A DNA stretch of 64,000 nt from Pseudomonas sp. dw_358 (GTDB taxonomy: Bacteria > Pseudomonadota > Gammaproteobacteria > Pseudomonadales > Pseudomonadaceae). Both the position numbers and the translations under genes were made by a program. Shown one piece after another: positions 8,256-16,644 of the stretch (positions are counted from its first letter, which is position 1; each line of letters begins with the position of its first letter). The stretch is taken from NCBI RefSeq assembly GCF_018449655.1, contig NZ_JAAVUX010000010.1:124001-188000 (forward strand), written 5' to 3'. The notes beneath the pieces were generated by a model that was not told the origin of the DNA, did no database searches, and saw nothing but the letters and a program-made list of their open reading frames with translations.

Positions 8256-8486
8256 CTGCACTTTGTCGACGACGAGCCCATCGCCTTGGGCCGCAGCTAC
8301 CTGCCTCTGGAACTGAGCACCGTGGACTGGGCGCAGGTGGAAGAGCAGCCGATCTACTCCATCCTCGAAAGCGTGACCGGCCTGCCCGTGCGCCGCGCCG
8401 ACCTGGCCATCCGCGCCCAACAAGCCGACCTGCCCCTGGCCAGGGCGCTAGGGGTCAAGCGGGGTGCGGCGTTGCTTTTGTGTTGA
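8250..8486 (+). pseudogene. GntR/HutC-type regulator C-terminal fragment (UTRA domain)
   Basis: About 75 residues reading FVDDEPIALGRSYLPLELST and on through YSILESVTGLPVRRADLAIR match the end of the UTRA ligand-binding domain of HutC-family GntR regulators. The DNA-binding part is absent. The fragment is fused head-on to the ABC ATPase fragment on the other strand, so one deletion joined two genes. Confidence 0.65.
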
Positions 8487-8569
8487 GCGGGATGTTCAAA
8501 GTGCCGGGGTGACGGCTCTCTTGGCAAGCCTTGGCTGCGCGACGGGCCGCGGCCCGACAGTATTGCGCG

Positions 8570-8602
8570 GTACTGCCATCGCGCCCAAGGGCGGCTCCCA
8601 CC
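8570..8602. repeat. Single REP-like sequence
   Basis: ATCGCGCCCAAGGGCGGCTC followed by CCACC matches one arm of the REPINs elsewhere in the window. It lies between the GntR fragment and the CmcJ-like gene. Confidence 0.5.
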
Positions 8603-8614
8603 GGGTAACCGCAC

Positions 8615-9448
8615 TCACTCCCCCCAAAACACCAACGCCCGCAACTCGATACTGCGCCGCGGCGGCGCTCCCACCGGCGTGGTCGGGTCATCGAATGCCG
8701 TGTGCGCTCCGGCCCGTACCACGTCTGTGCGTGAATCATAGATCTTCAGCAGGAGGGCCTCTTCCGGGCGCAGTTGTGGGTAGTAATACCAGCGGTGCTG
8801 CGGGTTGGCGCGCACCGAAAAGGTTTCGCCGACCTTGTCGCGGTAGACCAGGTCGCTGGGCAGGAAATCGGCCGGGTCGATGGTGCTCGCGTCGCATACC
8901 GCCAGCGGCGTGGTCAACACGGGGGTGCCGATGGGGCGCCACAGGTTGATGATTGCGAAGCGCTTTTGCAGGCGCTGTTCGGCTTCCTCGGCCGGCAGAT
9001 GGTCGCGCACGCGGCGGATGGCCGAGCGTTCGGTCTGGTCGTTGTGCACGTAGCGCACCGGCTCGCGCAGGCCGTTGGCTTCACGGCCCGGCTCGTCGAT
9101 GCGAATGGTGTGATCGAAGATGAAGGTCTTCACCGCGCCGGTGTGCTGGCGCAACAAGGCGTCGGCCTCGGCGTAATAGCGTTGCACCACCTGCTCTTCA
9201 TCTTCCAGGTTGGCCACCGCGCTGGCCTGCTCGACCTGGGCAAAGCCGTTGGCATCCAGGCTGGCGGGGGTGGCCAGCAGCCGGGCGTTGTGGATTTGCA
9301 CCTGGGTGGGCTGCAAGGTGCCGGAGCGCTTCGGCTGGCCGTCGGGCTGCGCGTAGGCGTAGTTGACCGGGCGTACACCGTCGTCCAGCAGGTAGTTGAG
9401 CTCGCCGAGCACGGAGGCTGGCGCAAGGTTGCTTTGATGAGTGCCCAT
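8615..9448 (-). CDS. CmcJ/NvfI-family oxidoreductase-like protein
   Basis: A 277-residue protein starting at ATG 9448 after an excellent GAGGAGGT ribosome site. It has the look of the CmcJ/NvfI family (from cephamycin and fungal natural-product clusters, often annotated as oxidoreductases or methyltransferases): ELNYLLDDGVRPVNYAYAQP near the start, FDHTIR in the middle, INLWRPI and YYYPQLRPEEALLLKIYDS near the end, and a final TAFDDPTTPVGAPPRRSIEL. Bacterial members are largely uncharacterised. It lies 20 bp downstream of the SDR gene in the same orientation, so the two form an operon. The physiological substrate is unknown; the sulfur-type neighbours suggest a role in handling an organosulfur or secondary compound. 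Confidence 0.75.
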   Translation of the reverse strand: MGTHQSNLAPASVLGELNYLLDDGVRPVNYAYAQPDGQPKRSGTLQPTQVQIHNARLLATPASLDANGFAQVEQASAVANLEDEEQVVQRYYAEADALLRQHTGAVKTFIFDHTIRIDEPGREANGLREPVRYVHNDQTERSAIRRVRDHLPAEEAEQRLQKRFAIINLWRPIGTPVLTTPLAVCDASTIDPADFLPSDLVYRDKVGETFSVRANPQHRWYYYPQLRPEEALLLKIYDSRTDVVRAGAHTAFDDPTTPVGAPPRRSIELRALVFWGE

Positions 9449-9468
9449 GGGGCGACCTCCTCGACAGG

Positions 9469-10206
9469 TTAAAAGGGCTCCTTGAACGGCCGCAGGTCCA
9501 GCTCCTGGGTCCAGGCGCTGCGCGGCTGTGAATGCAGGTACCAATACGCCTCGGCGATGTCTTCAAGACGCAGTGCGCCCTCTTCGCCCAATGCTTGCAA
9601 GCGTTGCGGGGCCTTGCTGCGCACCCGCTCGCCGTCGATGCTGCCGTCGATCACCACGTGGGCGACGTGCACGCTCTGCGGGCCGAACTCGCGGGCAAAG
9701 CTTTGGCTCAACGAGCGCAGGCCGGCCTTGGCCGCCGCGAAGGCCACGAACGGCGGCTTGCCGCGCAGCGATGCGGTGGCGCCGGTGAACAGCAAGGTGC
9801 CGCCGCCATGGGCCAGCAGCGTGCGGGTCGCTTCACGGGCGAACAGAAAGCCGCCGAAGGTCGAGGCACGCCAGGTTTGCTCGAACAGCTCGGCGCTGAG
9901 CTCAAGGCTTGGGGCGGCCACCGAGTTGCCGACGTTGAAGATGGCCACGCGCAACTGGCCGAACGCCTTGATCTGCTCAAGGGCGGCAAGAATGTCCGCC
10001 TCGACCCCGGAGTCTCCCGGCAACGCCAACCCCACGCCGCCCCCTTCCTCAATGCTCGTAAGCACCGCTTGCAATTTATCCGGGCTGCGCCCGCTGACCG
10101 CAACGCGATAGCCGCCTTGGGCAAAGCGCCGGGCCAAGGCAGCACCGAGACCCTCCACGGCACCGACGCCGGTGATCCATACCACTTCGTTTGAAGGTTG
10201 CGACAT
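9469..10206 (-). CDS. Atypical short-chain dehydrogenase (catalytic Tyr replaced)
   Basis: A 245-residue SDR beginning at ATG 10206 (AGGA at 7-base spacing); a GTG at 10221 is less likely. The Rossmann start WITGVGAVEGLGAALARRF and the NVGN motif in place of NNAG are clear. Where the family has YxxxK it reads FAAAK (in FVAFAAAKAGLRSLSQSF), so the catalytic tyrosine is a phenylalanine. It is therefore either a reductase with altered chemistry or a non-catalytic NAD(P)-binding protein. It is first in a two-gene operon with the CmcJ-like gene and divergent from the SfnC-like flavoprotein. Confidence 0.8.
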   Translation of the reverse strand: MSQPSNEVVWITGVGAVEGLGAALARRFAQGGYRVAVSGRSPDKLQAVLTSIEEGGGVGLALPGDSGVEADILAALEQIKAFGQLRVAIFNVGNSVAAPSLELSAELFEQTWRASTFGGFLFAREATRTLLAHGGGTLLFTGATASLRGKPPFVAFAAAKAGLRSLSQSFAREFGPQSVHVAHVVIDGSIDGERVRSKAPQRLQALGEEGALRLEDIAEAYWYLHSQPRSAWTQELDLRPFKEPF

Positions 10207-10401
10207 GACCCGTTCCTGCACAGTGAACTGTGCTATTCACTCTACTGAGGTGCACGGGTGCCCATTAGATTTTCGAGCGCTAACGATATAGCCCCGGGCG
10301 ACTGTCGCCTCGGCAACAGCAAGGTCGTAAAAGTGTTGCTCCGCCAACAGCGGCGCCGAAGACAAAAACATAAATCTCTTTAAAATCAAACAACTACCTT
10401 G

Positions 10402-10417
10402 TGGCACGGGCTGTGCT
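10402..10417 (+). promoter_or_regulatory. Sigma-54 (-24/-12) promoter of the SfnC-like gene
   Basis: TGGCACGGGCTGTGCT matches the RpoN consensus TGGCACG-N4-TTGC[A/T] except for one T to G change, with the GG and GC doublets at correct spacing. It lies 33 bp before the ATG at 10451, leaving a short leader containing AAGGA. An SfnR-like enhancer-binding protein would be expected to activate it. Confidence 0.75.
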
Positions 10418-10450
10418 TTGCCCTGAGCATTGCCCAAGGAACCATTGACC

Positions 10451-11668
10451 ATGACTCAGATCGACGCGGCATGGGGCGCCGGCGCCAGTGCAGGCTACGA
10501 ACAACTGGCAGAGCGCTTTCGTCCGCTCTTTGCCCGGATCCGCCAAGGTGCGATCCACCGGGAAATCCACCGCGAACTCCCTTTCGAGCAGATCCAGTGG
10601 CTCAAGGACTCGGGTTTCACCGCCCTGCGCGTGCCCACCGAATACGGCGGCAGCGGCATCAGTTTGCCGGAGCTCTTCAACCTGCTGATCGAGCTGGGGG
10701 AAGCCGACTCCAACCTTGTCCAGGCCATCCGTGGCCACATGGGTTTTGTCGAGGGCCTGCTGACCAGCAGCAACACCGCGCGCCGCGAACGCTGGCTGCC
10801 ACGGGTGGCCAAGGGCGAGTTGATAGGCCCGGCCTGGAGCGAAGTGGGCGACGCCAAGCAGACCGACTTCGGCACCCGCGTGCAGCATGAAAACGACCAC
10901 TGGGTACTCAACGGCAGCAAGTTCTACACCACCGGCTCCCTGTATGCCGATTGGATCGATGTGGGCGTCAGCACCCCGGATGGCAAGGGCGGCGGTGCGC
11001 TGATCAACCGCCAGGGCGCCGGCGTAACCGTGCTGGACGACTGGAACGGCTTCGGCCAGACCCTGACCGCCAGCGGCACGGCGTACTTTGACAACGTGCG
11101 CGTGGAGTTGCCGGACCTGGAACTGGAGAGCAAATTTCTTTACGCCACCGGCTTCTTTCAGCTCTTTCACTTTGCTGCCCTCGCCGGTATCGGCCGCGCG
11201 TTGAGCGGCGAAGTCGCCCAGCACGTGGCCAGCCGCAAACGCACCTACAGCACCGGCAACGGCCCCCGGGCCGCCCTCGACCCGCAAATCCTGCAAGTGG
11301 TCGGGCAACTGCGCGGCGCCGCCTACACCAGCGGCGCCATCGTGTTGAAGAACGCCGAAGCCCTGCAGCGCGCCTACGACAGCCGCCATCTGGATGAAGC
11401 CGCCGTGCTGCACGCCAATGCCATCGCCGAACTGGAAGTGGCGCAGTCGCAAACCGTGATCATCGACCTGATCCTCAACGCCAGCACCCGCCTGTTCGAC
11501 GCCCTCGGCGCCTCGGCGACCCTGCAACCGCTGGCGCTGGACCGCTTCTGGCGCAACGCGCGCACGCTGTCCTCGCACAACCCGCGCATCTACAAGGACC
11601 GTATCGTTGGGGATTTTGCGGTGAACGGGACGTTGCCGCCTTATCAGTGGCGCATCGGGGTGGCGTGA
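10451..11668 (+). CDS. Acyl-CoA-dehydrogenase-fold flavoprotein, SfnC/DszC-like
   Basis: A 405-residue protein of the acyl-CoA dehydrogenase fold. The N-terminal helical domain contains RVPTEYGGSGISLPELFNLL, the middle beta domain HWVLNGSKFYTTGSLYADWI, and the C-terminal helical domain ends in TLSSHNPRIYKDRIVGDF. The HNPRIYKDR segment is typical of FMN/FAD-dependent monooxygenases of the DszC/SfnC group, which oxidise sulfur or nitrogen compounds, rather than true beta-oxidation dehydrogenases. The sigma-54 promoter immediately upstream, as for dimethyl-sulfone (sfn) genes in P. putida, supports a sulfur-scavenging role. Start at ATG 10451 after AAGGA. It would need a flavin reductase; none adjoins it. 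Confidence 0.8.
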   Translation: MTQIDAAWGAGASAGYEQLAERFRPLFARIRQGAIHREIHRELPFEQIQWLKDSGFTALRVPTEYGGSGISLPELFNLLIELGEADSNLVQAIRGHMGFVEGLLTSSNTARRERWLPRVAKGELIGPAWSEVGDAKQTDFGTRVQHENDHWVLNGSKFYTTGSLYADWIDVGVSTPDGKGGGALINRQGAGVTVLDDWNGFGQTLTASGTAYFDNVRVELPDLELESKFLYATGFFQLFHFAALAGIGRALSGEVAQHVASRKRTYSTGNGPRAALDPQILQVVGQLRGAAYTSGAIVLKNAEALQRAYDSRHLDEAAVLHANAIAELEVAQSQTVIIDLILNASTRLFDALGASATLQPLALDRFWRNARTLSSHNPRIYKDRIVGDFAVNGTLPPYQWRIGVA

Positions 11669-11690
11669 TCGCCTTCCACACCGAGTAACG

Positions 11691-11780
11691 GCCATCGCGC
11701 CCAAGGGCTGCTCCCACGAGAATTACGCAGGTTTCGAAACTGACGATCAACCTGCGGGAGCAGGGCTTGCTCGCGATGGG
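11691..11780. repeat. REPIN (paired inverted REP sequences)
   Basis: CCATCGCGCCCAAGGGCTGC at 11692 and the inverted partner CGGGAGCAGGGCTTGCTCGC at 11754 form a REP doublet about 90 bp long, just after the SfnC-like gene. Confidence 0.75.
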
Positions 11781-11906
11781 GACAAACGCTTGCTCCTTGG
11801 CGCCGCCCCCGGCAAACTCCCCGCCTTTACCCCCAGGCCAAGGCCCGCCACGACCACCGAAACTCCAGCACCCGCCGAAACTCCCGAAGCCCTCAAAGCT
11901 CGAAAG

Positions 11907-12119
11907 ATGACCCAACTGGACGCCGTCCTCGAAGCCATGGCCGCCGAAACCCGTGAGGTATCCAAAGCCTTCTTTCATGGCTGGGTTTTGTCAGCCGGCA
12001 AGGAGCTTTGGGACCGTGGCGTATTCACTCAGGAAGAGCGCCTGGCCATTGAAGCCCGCGCCACTCACATTGCCCACCGGGCGACAGAGCAATACCAAGT
12101 ACGCACGTTAATTAAATAA
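11907..12119 (+). CDS. Hypothetical small protein (70 aa)
   Basis: ATG 11907 gives 70 residues with an amphipathic start, MTQLDAVLEAMAAETREVSK, then AFFHGWVLSAGKELWDRGVF and an Arg/Ala-rich helical end. The frame extends upstream through a Pro/Thr-rich stretch to a TTG at 11790, but that part overlaps REPIN-adjacent sequence and looks non-coding. I do not recognise the family. It could be a genuine small helical protein or the tail of a lost gene. It precedes the sigma-54-driven receptor by about 215 bp. Confidence 0.45.
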   Translation: MTQLDAVLEAMAAETREVSKAFFHGWVLSAGKELWDRGVFTQEERLAIEARATHIAHRATEQYQVRTLIK

Positions 12120-12245
12120 AAACTCAGCATGATCAGCAAGATGACTGTTCATCCAGCCACAGTCTTTCGACATAATTTTCACACTTTCAACACCTCCCGC
12201 CTTTGCCTGTTCCCGGAAACCATGACGTTCCGGGACCGTGCCAGC

Positions 12246-12260
12246 TGGCACACTACGTGC
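12246..12260 (+). promoter_or_regulatory. Sigma-54 (-24/-12) promoter of the TonB receptor
   Basis: TGGCACACTACGTGC keeps the GG/GC doublets and 13 of the 15 positions of the RpoN consensus. It is nearly the same as the promoter at 10402 (both TGGCAC ... GTGC), suggesting joint control. It overlaps a GCCAGCTGGC palindrome and lies 75 bp before the receptor ATG. Confidence 0.7.
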
Positions 12261-12335
12261 ACTCCCTCCCGCATCACCAGACTGTGCGTACAGATGGTCC
12301 ATCGTTTCAAGTTAATCGGACTTTCTGGAGAACTC

Positions 12336-14471
12336 ATGAAGTTGCGTCTGCCACCCGCTGCACGCTCGTCCCGCTCTTTGTCACTGGCCATCGGCATCGG
12401 TCTGGTTACCCTGCTCAGCCAGGGCCGTGTCTACGCCGACGACGCCAGCAGCACTGACACCAGCACCGCCAAGACCACCACCCTCAAGACCGTGCAAGTC
12501 TCGGCCCATGCCGAAACCGAAGCCCAGGCCGACGTCAAACGCCTGAACAACGTCCCCGGCACCGTGCACGTGGTAGACAACAAGGAAGTCAACAAGGGTC
12601 GCTCGGCCACCGCCGAAGACGTGCTGGCCTACGTACCCGGGGTCTATGCCCAGACCACCAGCGGCCAGAGCGCCGCCAAGATCTCAATACGCGGCTCCGG
12701 GCTGGACAGCTTTTACGGCGGCTACGCCCTGGGCATCAAGTACCTGTACGACGGCATCCCGATCACCGGCCCAGGTGGCACCCAGGAAGACTTGCTCGAC
12801 ATGGCGGCCGTCGACCACACCGAAGTGCTGTCGGGTGCCAACGCCTTCCAGTACAACGCCCTGACCCTGGGGGGTGCGATCAACATGATCACCAACAGTG
12901 GTTACACCAACCCCGGCACCAGCATTCATTACGAAGGCGGCAGCTATGGGTACGAAAAAGAGCAACTGAGCACCGGTGGTGTGGTCGGCAGCACCGATTA
13001 TTACCTGGCCATCCTGCACAACGAACGCAACGGTTACCAGGTGGACTCGGCCAACCACGGTAACGATGTGGTGGGCAACTTCGGCCACATCTTCAACGAC
13101 CATTGGGACACCCGCCTGACCTTCCGCTGGCGCGATGAAGACAACGTCAACGCCAGCACCCTGACCAAGGAACAGATCAAGCACGACCCGACCGCCAACA
13201 ACTACCACTGGGAACGCAAGAAACCGGGCACGATCTTTATCGGCGACACCACCACCTACACCTTCGACGACGGCAACAAGCTCGAATTTGGCCTGGGTTA
13301 CCATCACTACAAGTTGACCGACGGCCTGGGCTACTACGCCGACGATGGCCAGTGGGACTCCACCGACTTGTCCAGTTCGATCCGCTACCTGCGCAAGGAC
13401 ACCCTGTTCGGCCTGCCAAGCAACACTACTGTCGCCTTGACCGACACCGTGCTGATGCCCGGCGACGTGAAGTCCCGCGACCCCGCCACCTGGCAAGACG
13501 TGGAACACGTGAAGTTCACCGGCTCGCGCGACACCGTGCTGTCCCTCGGCAACGAAACCCAGCTCAATGACCGCACCTGGCTGTCCACCGGCCTGTCGGA
13601 AACCCACATCATCCGTGATGTGCGCGCGGTCTACACCACCGCGCCTAACACCAGTGAATTCCCCAGCGCCCAGCGCAATGACGAGTGGAACGCGGCGCCG
13701 CGTATCGGCCTGCGCTATGCGCTGACCCCGACCCTGCAGGTGTTTTCCAACCTCAGCCGTTCCATCGACCCGCCCGTGACCTGGTACTACTCCACCGGCC
13801 CGGTGAGCAACCCCTACGTGCAGCCGCTGCATTCGCAGAAGGCCAACACCTTTGAAGTCGGCATCCGCGGCAGCCAAGGCATTTTCGACGGCAGCCTGAC
13901 CGCCTATCGTTCGTGGGTGCAGGGCGAGTTGCTGTCGGCCGTGCTGATCGACGAGACCGCTACGTCCAACGAAGTGGATTCGGACATCAATGCCACCGGC
14001 ACCATCCATCAGGGCATCGAAGCGGGCCTGAGCACCCAGCTGTGGCAGGGCGCCAATGGCGACACCCTGAAATGGCGCCAGGCGTTCAACGTCAACGACT
14101 TCTACTTCCGCAACGATCCGACCTTCGGCCACAACCAACTGCCAGGCCTGCCGCGCCAGACCTACCAGGCCGCGCTGCAATTTCAACGCACCAACGGCTG
14201 GTACGGCGAGGTCAACCTGAACCACGCCTCAAGTTACTACGTGGACTTCGCCAACACCGTACAAGCCCCGGAATACACCCTCTTCGGTGCACGCATCGGC
14301 TACCAGGCACCCAGCAAGAAGTGGAGCGTGTTCCTGGACGGCAAGAACCTCACCGACAAACACTACGTGACCGCCTCGAAGAACTCCCTGGACCTCAAGG
14401 GCCAGGATTCGGCCAACTTCTACGTGGGTGACGGCATCGGGTTCACCACGGGGGTTACCTACAACTTCTGA
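12336..14471 (+). CDS. TonB-dependent outer-membrane receptor
   Basis: A 711-residue receptor starting at ATG 12336 (GGAG at 5-base spacing). A signal peptide precedes cleavage near VYADD (about residue 34). A TonB-box-like segment (TLKTVQVSA) is followed by the plug domain (about residues 70-180: NNVPGTVHVVDNKEVN ... ALTLGGAINMITNSG) and a 22-strand-type barrel ending in aromatic TGVTYNF. There is no N-terminal signalling (STN) domain, so it is not a transducer. Context and the sigma-54 promoter point to uptake of an organosulfur ligand rather than iron, but this is inference. In-frame sequence upstream of 12336 includes the promoter and is not coding. Confidence 0.88.
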   Translation: MKLRLPPAARSSRSLSLAIGIGLVTLLSQGRVYADDASSTDTSTAKTTTLKTVQVSAHAETEAQADVKRLNNVPGTVHVVDNKEVNKGRSATAEDVLAYVPGVYAQTTSGQSAAKISIRGSGLDSFYGGYALGIKYLYDGIPITGPGGTQEDLLDMAAVDHTEVLSGANAFQYNALTLGGAINMITNSGYTNPGTSIHYEGGSYGYEKEQLSTGGVVGSTDYYLAILHNERNGYQVDSANHGNDVVGNFGHIFNDHWDTRLTFRWRDEDNVNASTLTKEQIKHDPTANNYHWERKKPGTIFIGDTTTYTFDDGNKLEFGLGYHHYKLTDGLGYYADDGQWDSTDLSSSIRYLRKDTLFGLPSNTTVALTDTVLMPGDVKSRDPATWQDVEHVKFTGSRDTVLSLGNETQLNDRTWLSTGLSETHIIRDVRAVYTTAPNTSEFPSAQRNDEWNAAPRIGLRYALTPTLQVFSNLSRSIDPPVTWYYSTGPVSNPYVQPLHSQKANTFEVGIRGSQGIFDGSLTAYRSWVQGELLSAVLIDETATSNEVDSDINATGTIHQGIEAGLSTQLWQGANGDTLKWRQAFNVNDFYFRNDPTFGHNQLPGLPRQTYQAALQFQRTNGWYGEVNLNHASSYYVDFANTVQAPEYTLFGARIGYQAPSKKWSVFLDGKNLTDKHYVTASKNSLDLKGQDSANFYVGDGIGFTTGVTYNF

Positions 14472-14954
14472 TGACAGCGGTGCCTGCATCGCGCCCAAGG
14501 GCGGCTCCTACGCCATCGGTGGCGTTACAAAAATGGCGTAGGAGCCGACCTTGGGCGCGATGCAGGCACTGCCGATTGAACTTGCAGAATCCCTTCTTAG
14601 CTTATGCAAACAACGAATTTATCGAACGCGAAAATCCCCCGTATTATTTATTCCACAAAGAGCTTAACCATCGAATTCTTATAACCACTAAACGCTTAGG
14701 AGCCCACCATTTCTGATGACAGCGGTGCCTGCATCGCGCCCAAGGGCGGCTCCTACGCCATCGGTGGCGTTACAAAAATGGCGTAGGAGCCGACCTTGGT
14801 CGCGATGCAGGCACTGCCGATTGAACTTGCAGAATCCCTTCTTAGCTTATGCAAACAACGAATTTATCGAACGCGAAAATCCCCCATATTATTTATTCCA
14901 CAAAGAGCTAACCATCGAATTCTTATAACCGCTAAACGCTTAGGAGCCCACCAT
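14466..14954. repeat. Tandem duplication of 245 bp with embedded REPINs
   Basis: Copy 1 spans 14466-14710 and copy 2 spans 14711-14954; they differ at only four positions, one a single-base deletion. Each unit starts with TTCTGATGACAGCGG (the stop codon of the TonB receptor plus what follows) and ends with GGAGCCCACCAT, the start region of the next gene. Each carries a REPIN (ATCGCGCCCAAGGGCGGCTC and its inverted partner). The event is recent, judging by near identity, and duplicated the entire intergenic region between the receptor and the luciferase-like gene. Confidence 0.92.
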
Positions 14955-15649
14955 GACGGTAAAGATCATCGGCATGGTCACCGCCACCCCCAGTGCGGAA
15001 GTCGACCAGCCTATCGGTGTTGCCGTCGATCCTGCCTATGTGCGCCGGTTCGCCCGCGCCCATGAAGACGCCGGCTTCGACAAGGTGCTGGTGGGTTATT
15101 TCTCCAATGGCGCGGAAGGCGCTGTGGTCAGCTCGTTCAAGGCCGCCTGGCGTTGAACGTCATCAGTGGCGGCAGTGATAGCGACCAGCAACGCGACGGT
15201 GATTTTCTCACTCACGACCAGCGCTACGCCCGGACCGACGAATACGTGAACCTCCTCAAACGCTTGTGGACCGCTTCCGGCGCCGTCGATCACGAAGGTG
15301 AGTTCTGTCGCTTCAAGGGTGCCTCGAGCAACGTGCACACCTTCCAGCAACCGCACTTGCCGATCTACTTCAGTGGCGCCTCACCGGCTGGCATCGAGAT
15401 CGCTGCAAGGCATGCCGACACGTACATGCTGTGGGGCGAGCCGCTGGAGGATTTCGCTACCCAAGTGCGCATGGTCCGCGCACCCCAGAGCAAGTGGCGC
15501 GGGCGTTGGGCCGTTACTACAGCCTGGGCGCCAGCACCCTGCTGATTCGCGGTTTCGATCCATTGGCTGATGTGAAGCTTTATGGCCAGGACCTGATCCC
15601 GGCCATCCATGCACACGTCGCGCAACTCGACCAACGCCTCACAGCCTGA
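14953..15649 (+). pseudogene. SsuD-like alkanesulfonate monooxygenase (LLM family), broken
   Basis: Three pieces of one luciferase-like monooxygenase are present. The first, from ATG 14953 after TTAGGAGCCCACC, encodes the N-terminal MTVKIIGMVTATPS...GFDKVLVGYFSNGAEG. A jump then reaches NVISGGSDSDQQRDGDFLTH...LPIYFSGASPAGIEIAARHA. A third frame gives the C-terminal TPEQVARALGRYYSLGASTL to the stop at 15649. SsuD-family enzymes have about 360-380 residues; roughly 150 are missing through two internal deletions with frame changes, so the enzyme is dead. SsuD releases sulfite from alkanesulfonates using FMNH2. Its position between the receptor and the sulfonate-type binding protein fits an ssu-like operon. 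Confidence 0.8.
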
Positions 15650-15682
15650 CCCCCTACCGTTTAAAACCACAAGAGAGCCTCT

Positions 15683-16641
15683 ATGAAACTCGTACCCCTG
15701 CTGTGCCGGGGGCTGCTGCTGATCGCTGCCGCCTGCGCCATCCCCCCCCGCTGAGCCAGGCCGCCGAGCGCATTGTGCTGCGCGTCGGCGACCAGAACTA
15801 CTACAACGTCGAGGCCTCGGTGGAAGCCTCGGGGGTGCTCAAGGGCGCGCCCTACGAGGTCGAGTTCAAGCATTTCCAGTCGGCGGCGCCAGTGGCTGAA
15901 GGCTTGCAGGCCAACGCGCTGGACCTGGGCTTTCTGGGCGATTCGGGGTTCATCTTCCTCGCCGCCAAGGGTGCTGACGTGAAGCTCATCGGCGTGTCCC
16001 GGCAGAACCCGGACACCATCGCGCTGCTGGTGGCCAAGGACTCGCCGGTCAAACGCATCGAAGACCTCAAGGGCAAGAAAGTCGCCTACTGGCCCGGCGC
16101 CTGGAGCCAGCAGCTGACCCTGCGCGCTCTGGAAAAGGCCGGCCTGCCCGCCGACTACGTGACCTTCGTCAAGCTGATGCCGATCGACGCCGCCGGAGCT
16201 CTGGCGGGCGGCAGCATCGACGCCTTCCCGGTCTGGGAACCCTACATCTCGCAACAGATCGTCGCCTCCGGTGCCCGCCCAGTGTTCACCACGCGCGGCC
16301 TGATGCCGGGGCTGTCGAGCATCGCTGCCAACGGCCAGTCCATCGAACCCAATCGCGCGGCCATCGCCGATTTCCTCAAGCGCCTGCAAAAAGCCCGCGA
16401 GTGGGTCAACGCCAACAAGCCAGCCTACGCCGACCTGTGGGCGGCGAAAGCCAACCTCGACCCGGCAGTGTCGCGCCACTGGATCGGCCAGGCCGACATG
16501 ACCGTCGGCCCGGTGGATGCCGCGGCGGCCAAGGATTACCAGGACACCGCCGACTTCCTTCACCAGACTGGAGCGTTGCCCCAGCCGCTGGACACCAGGA
16601 CGGTGATTGATCGGTCGTTCGAGAAGGCGTTTGTGCAGTGA
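15683..16641 (+). pseudogene. Sulfonate-type ABC substrate-binding protein, frameshifted in a C8 tract
   Basis: ATG 15683 (after AAGAGAG) opens a signal peptide, MKLVPLLCRGLLLIAAACAI, but at 15732-15739 a run of eight Cs shifts the frame into a TGA. With one more C the reading continues PPPLSQAAERIVLRVGDQ and then a complete SsuA/TauA-like periplasmic protein (about 300 residues) ending FEKAFVQ at 16641. Internal landmarks include DLGFLGDSGFIFLAAKGADV and AYWPGAWSQQ. The mature domain has no other lesion, so the break is either a recent mutation, slippage-type phase variation or a sequencing error in the homopolymer. No permease gene adjoins it. Confidence 0.8.
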
Positions 16642-16644
16642 GCC

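Noticed and set aside
12684..14225. 513-residue minus-strand ORF opposite the TonB receptor
   Set aside because: Val/Gly/Gln-rich shadow of a well-supported receptor with signal peptide, plug and barrel.
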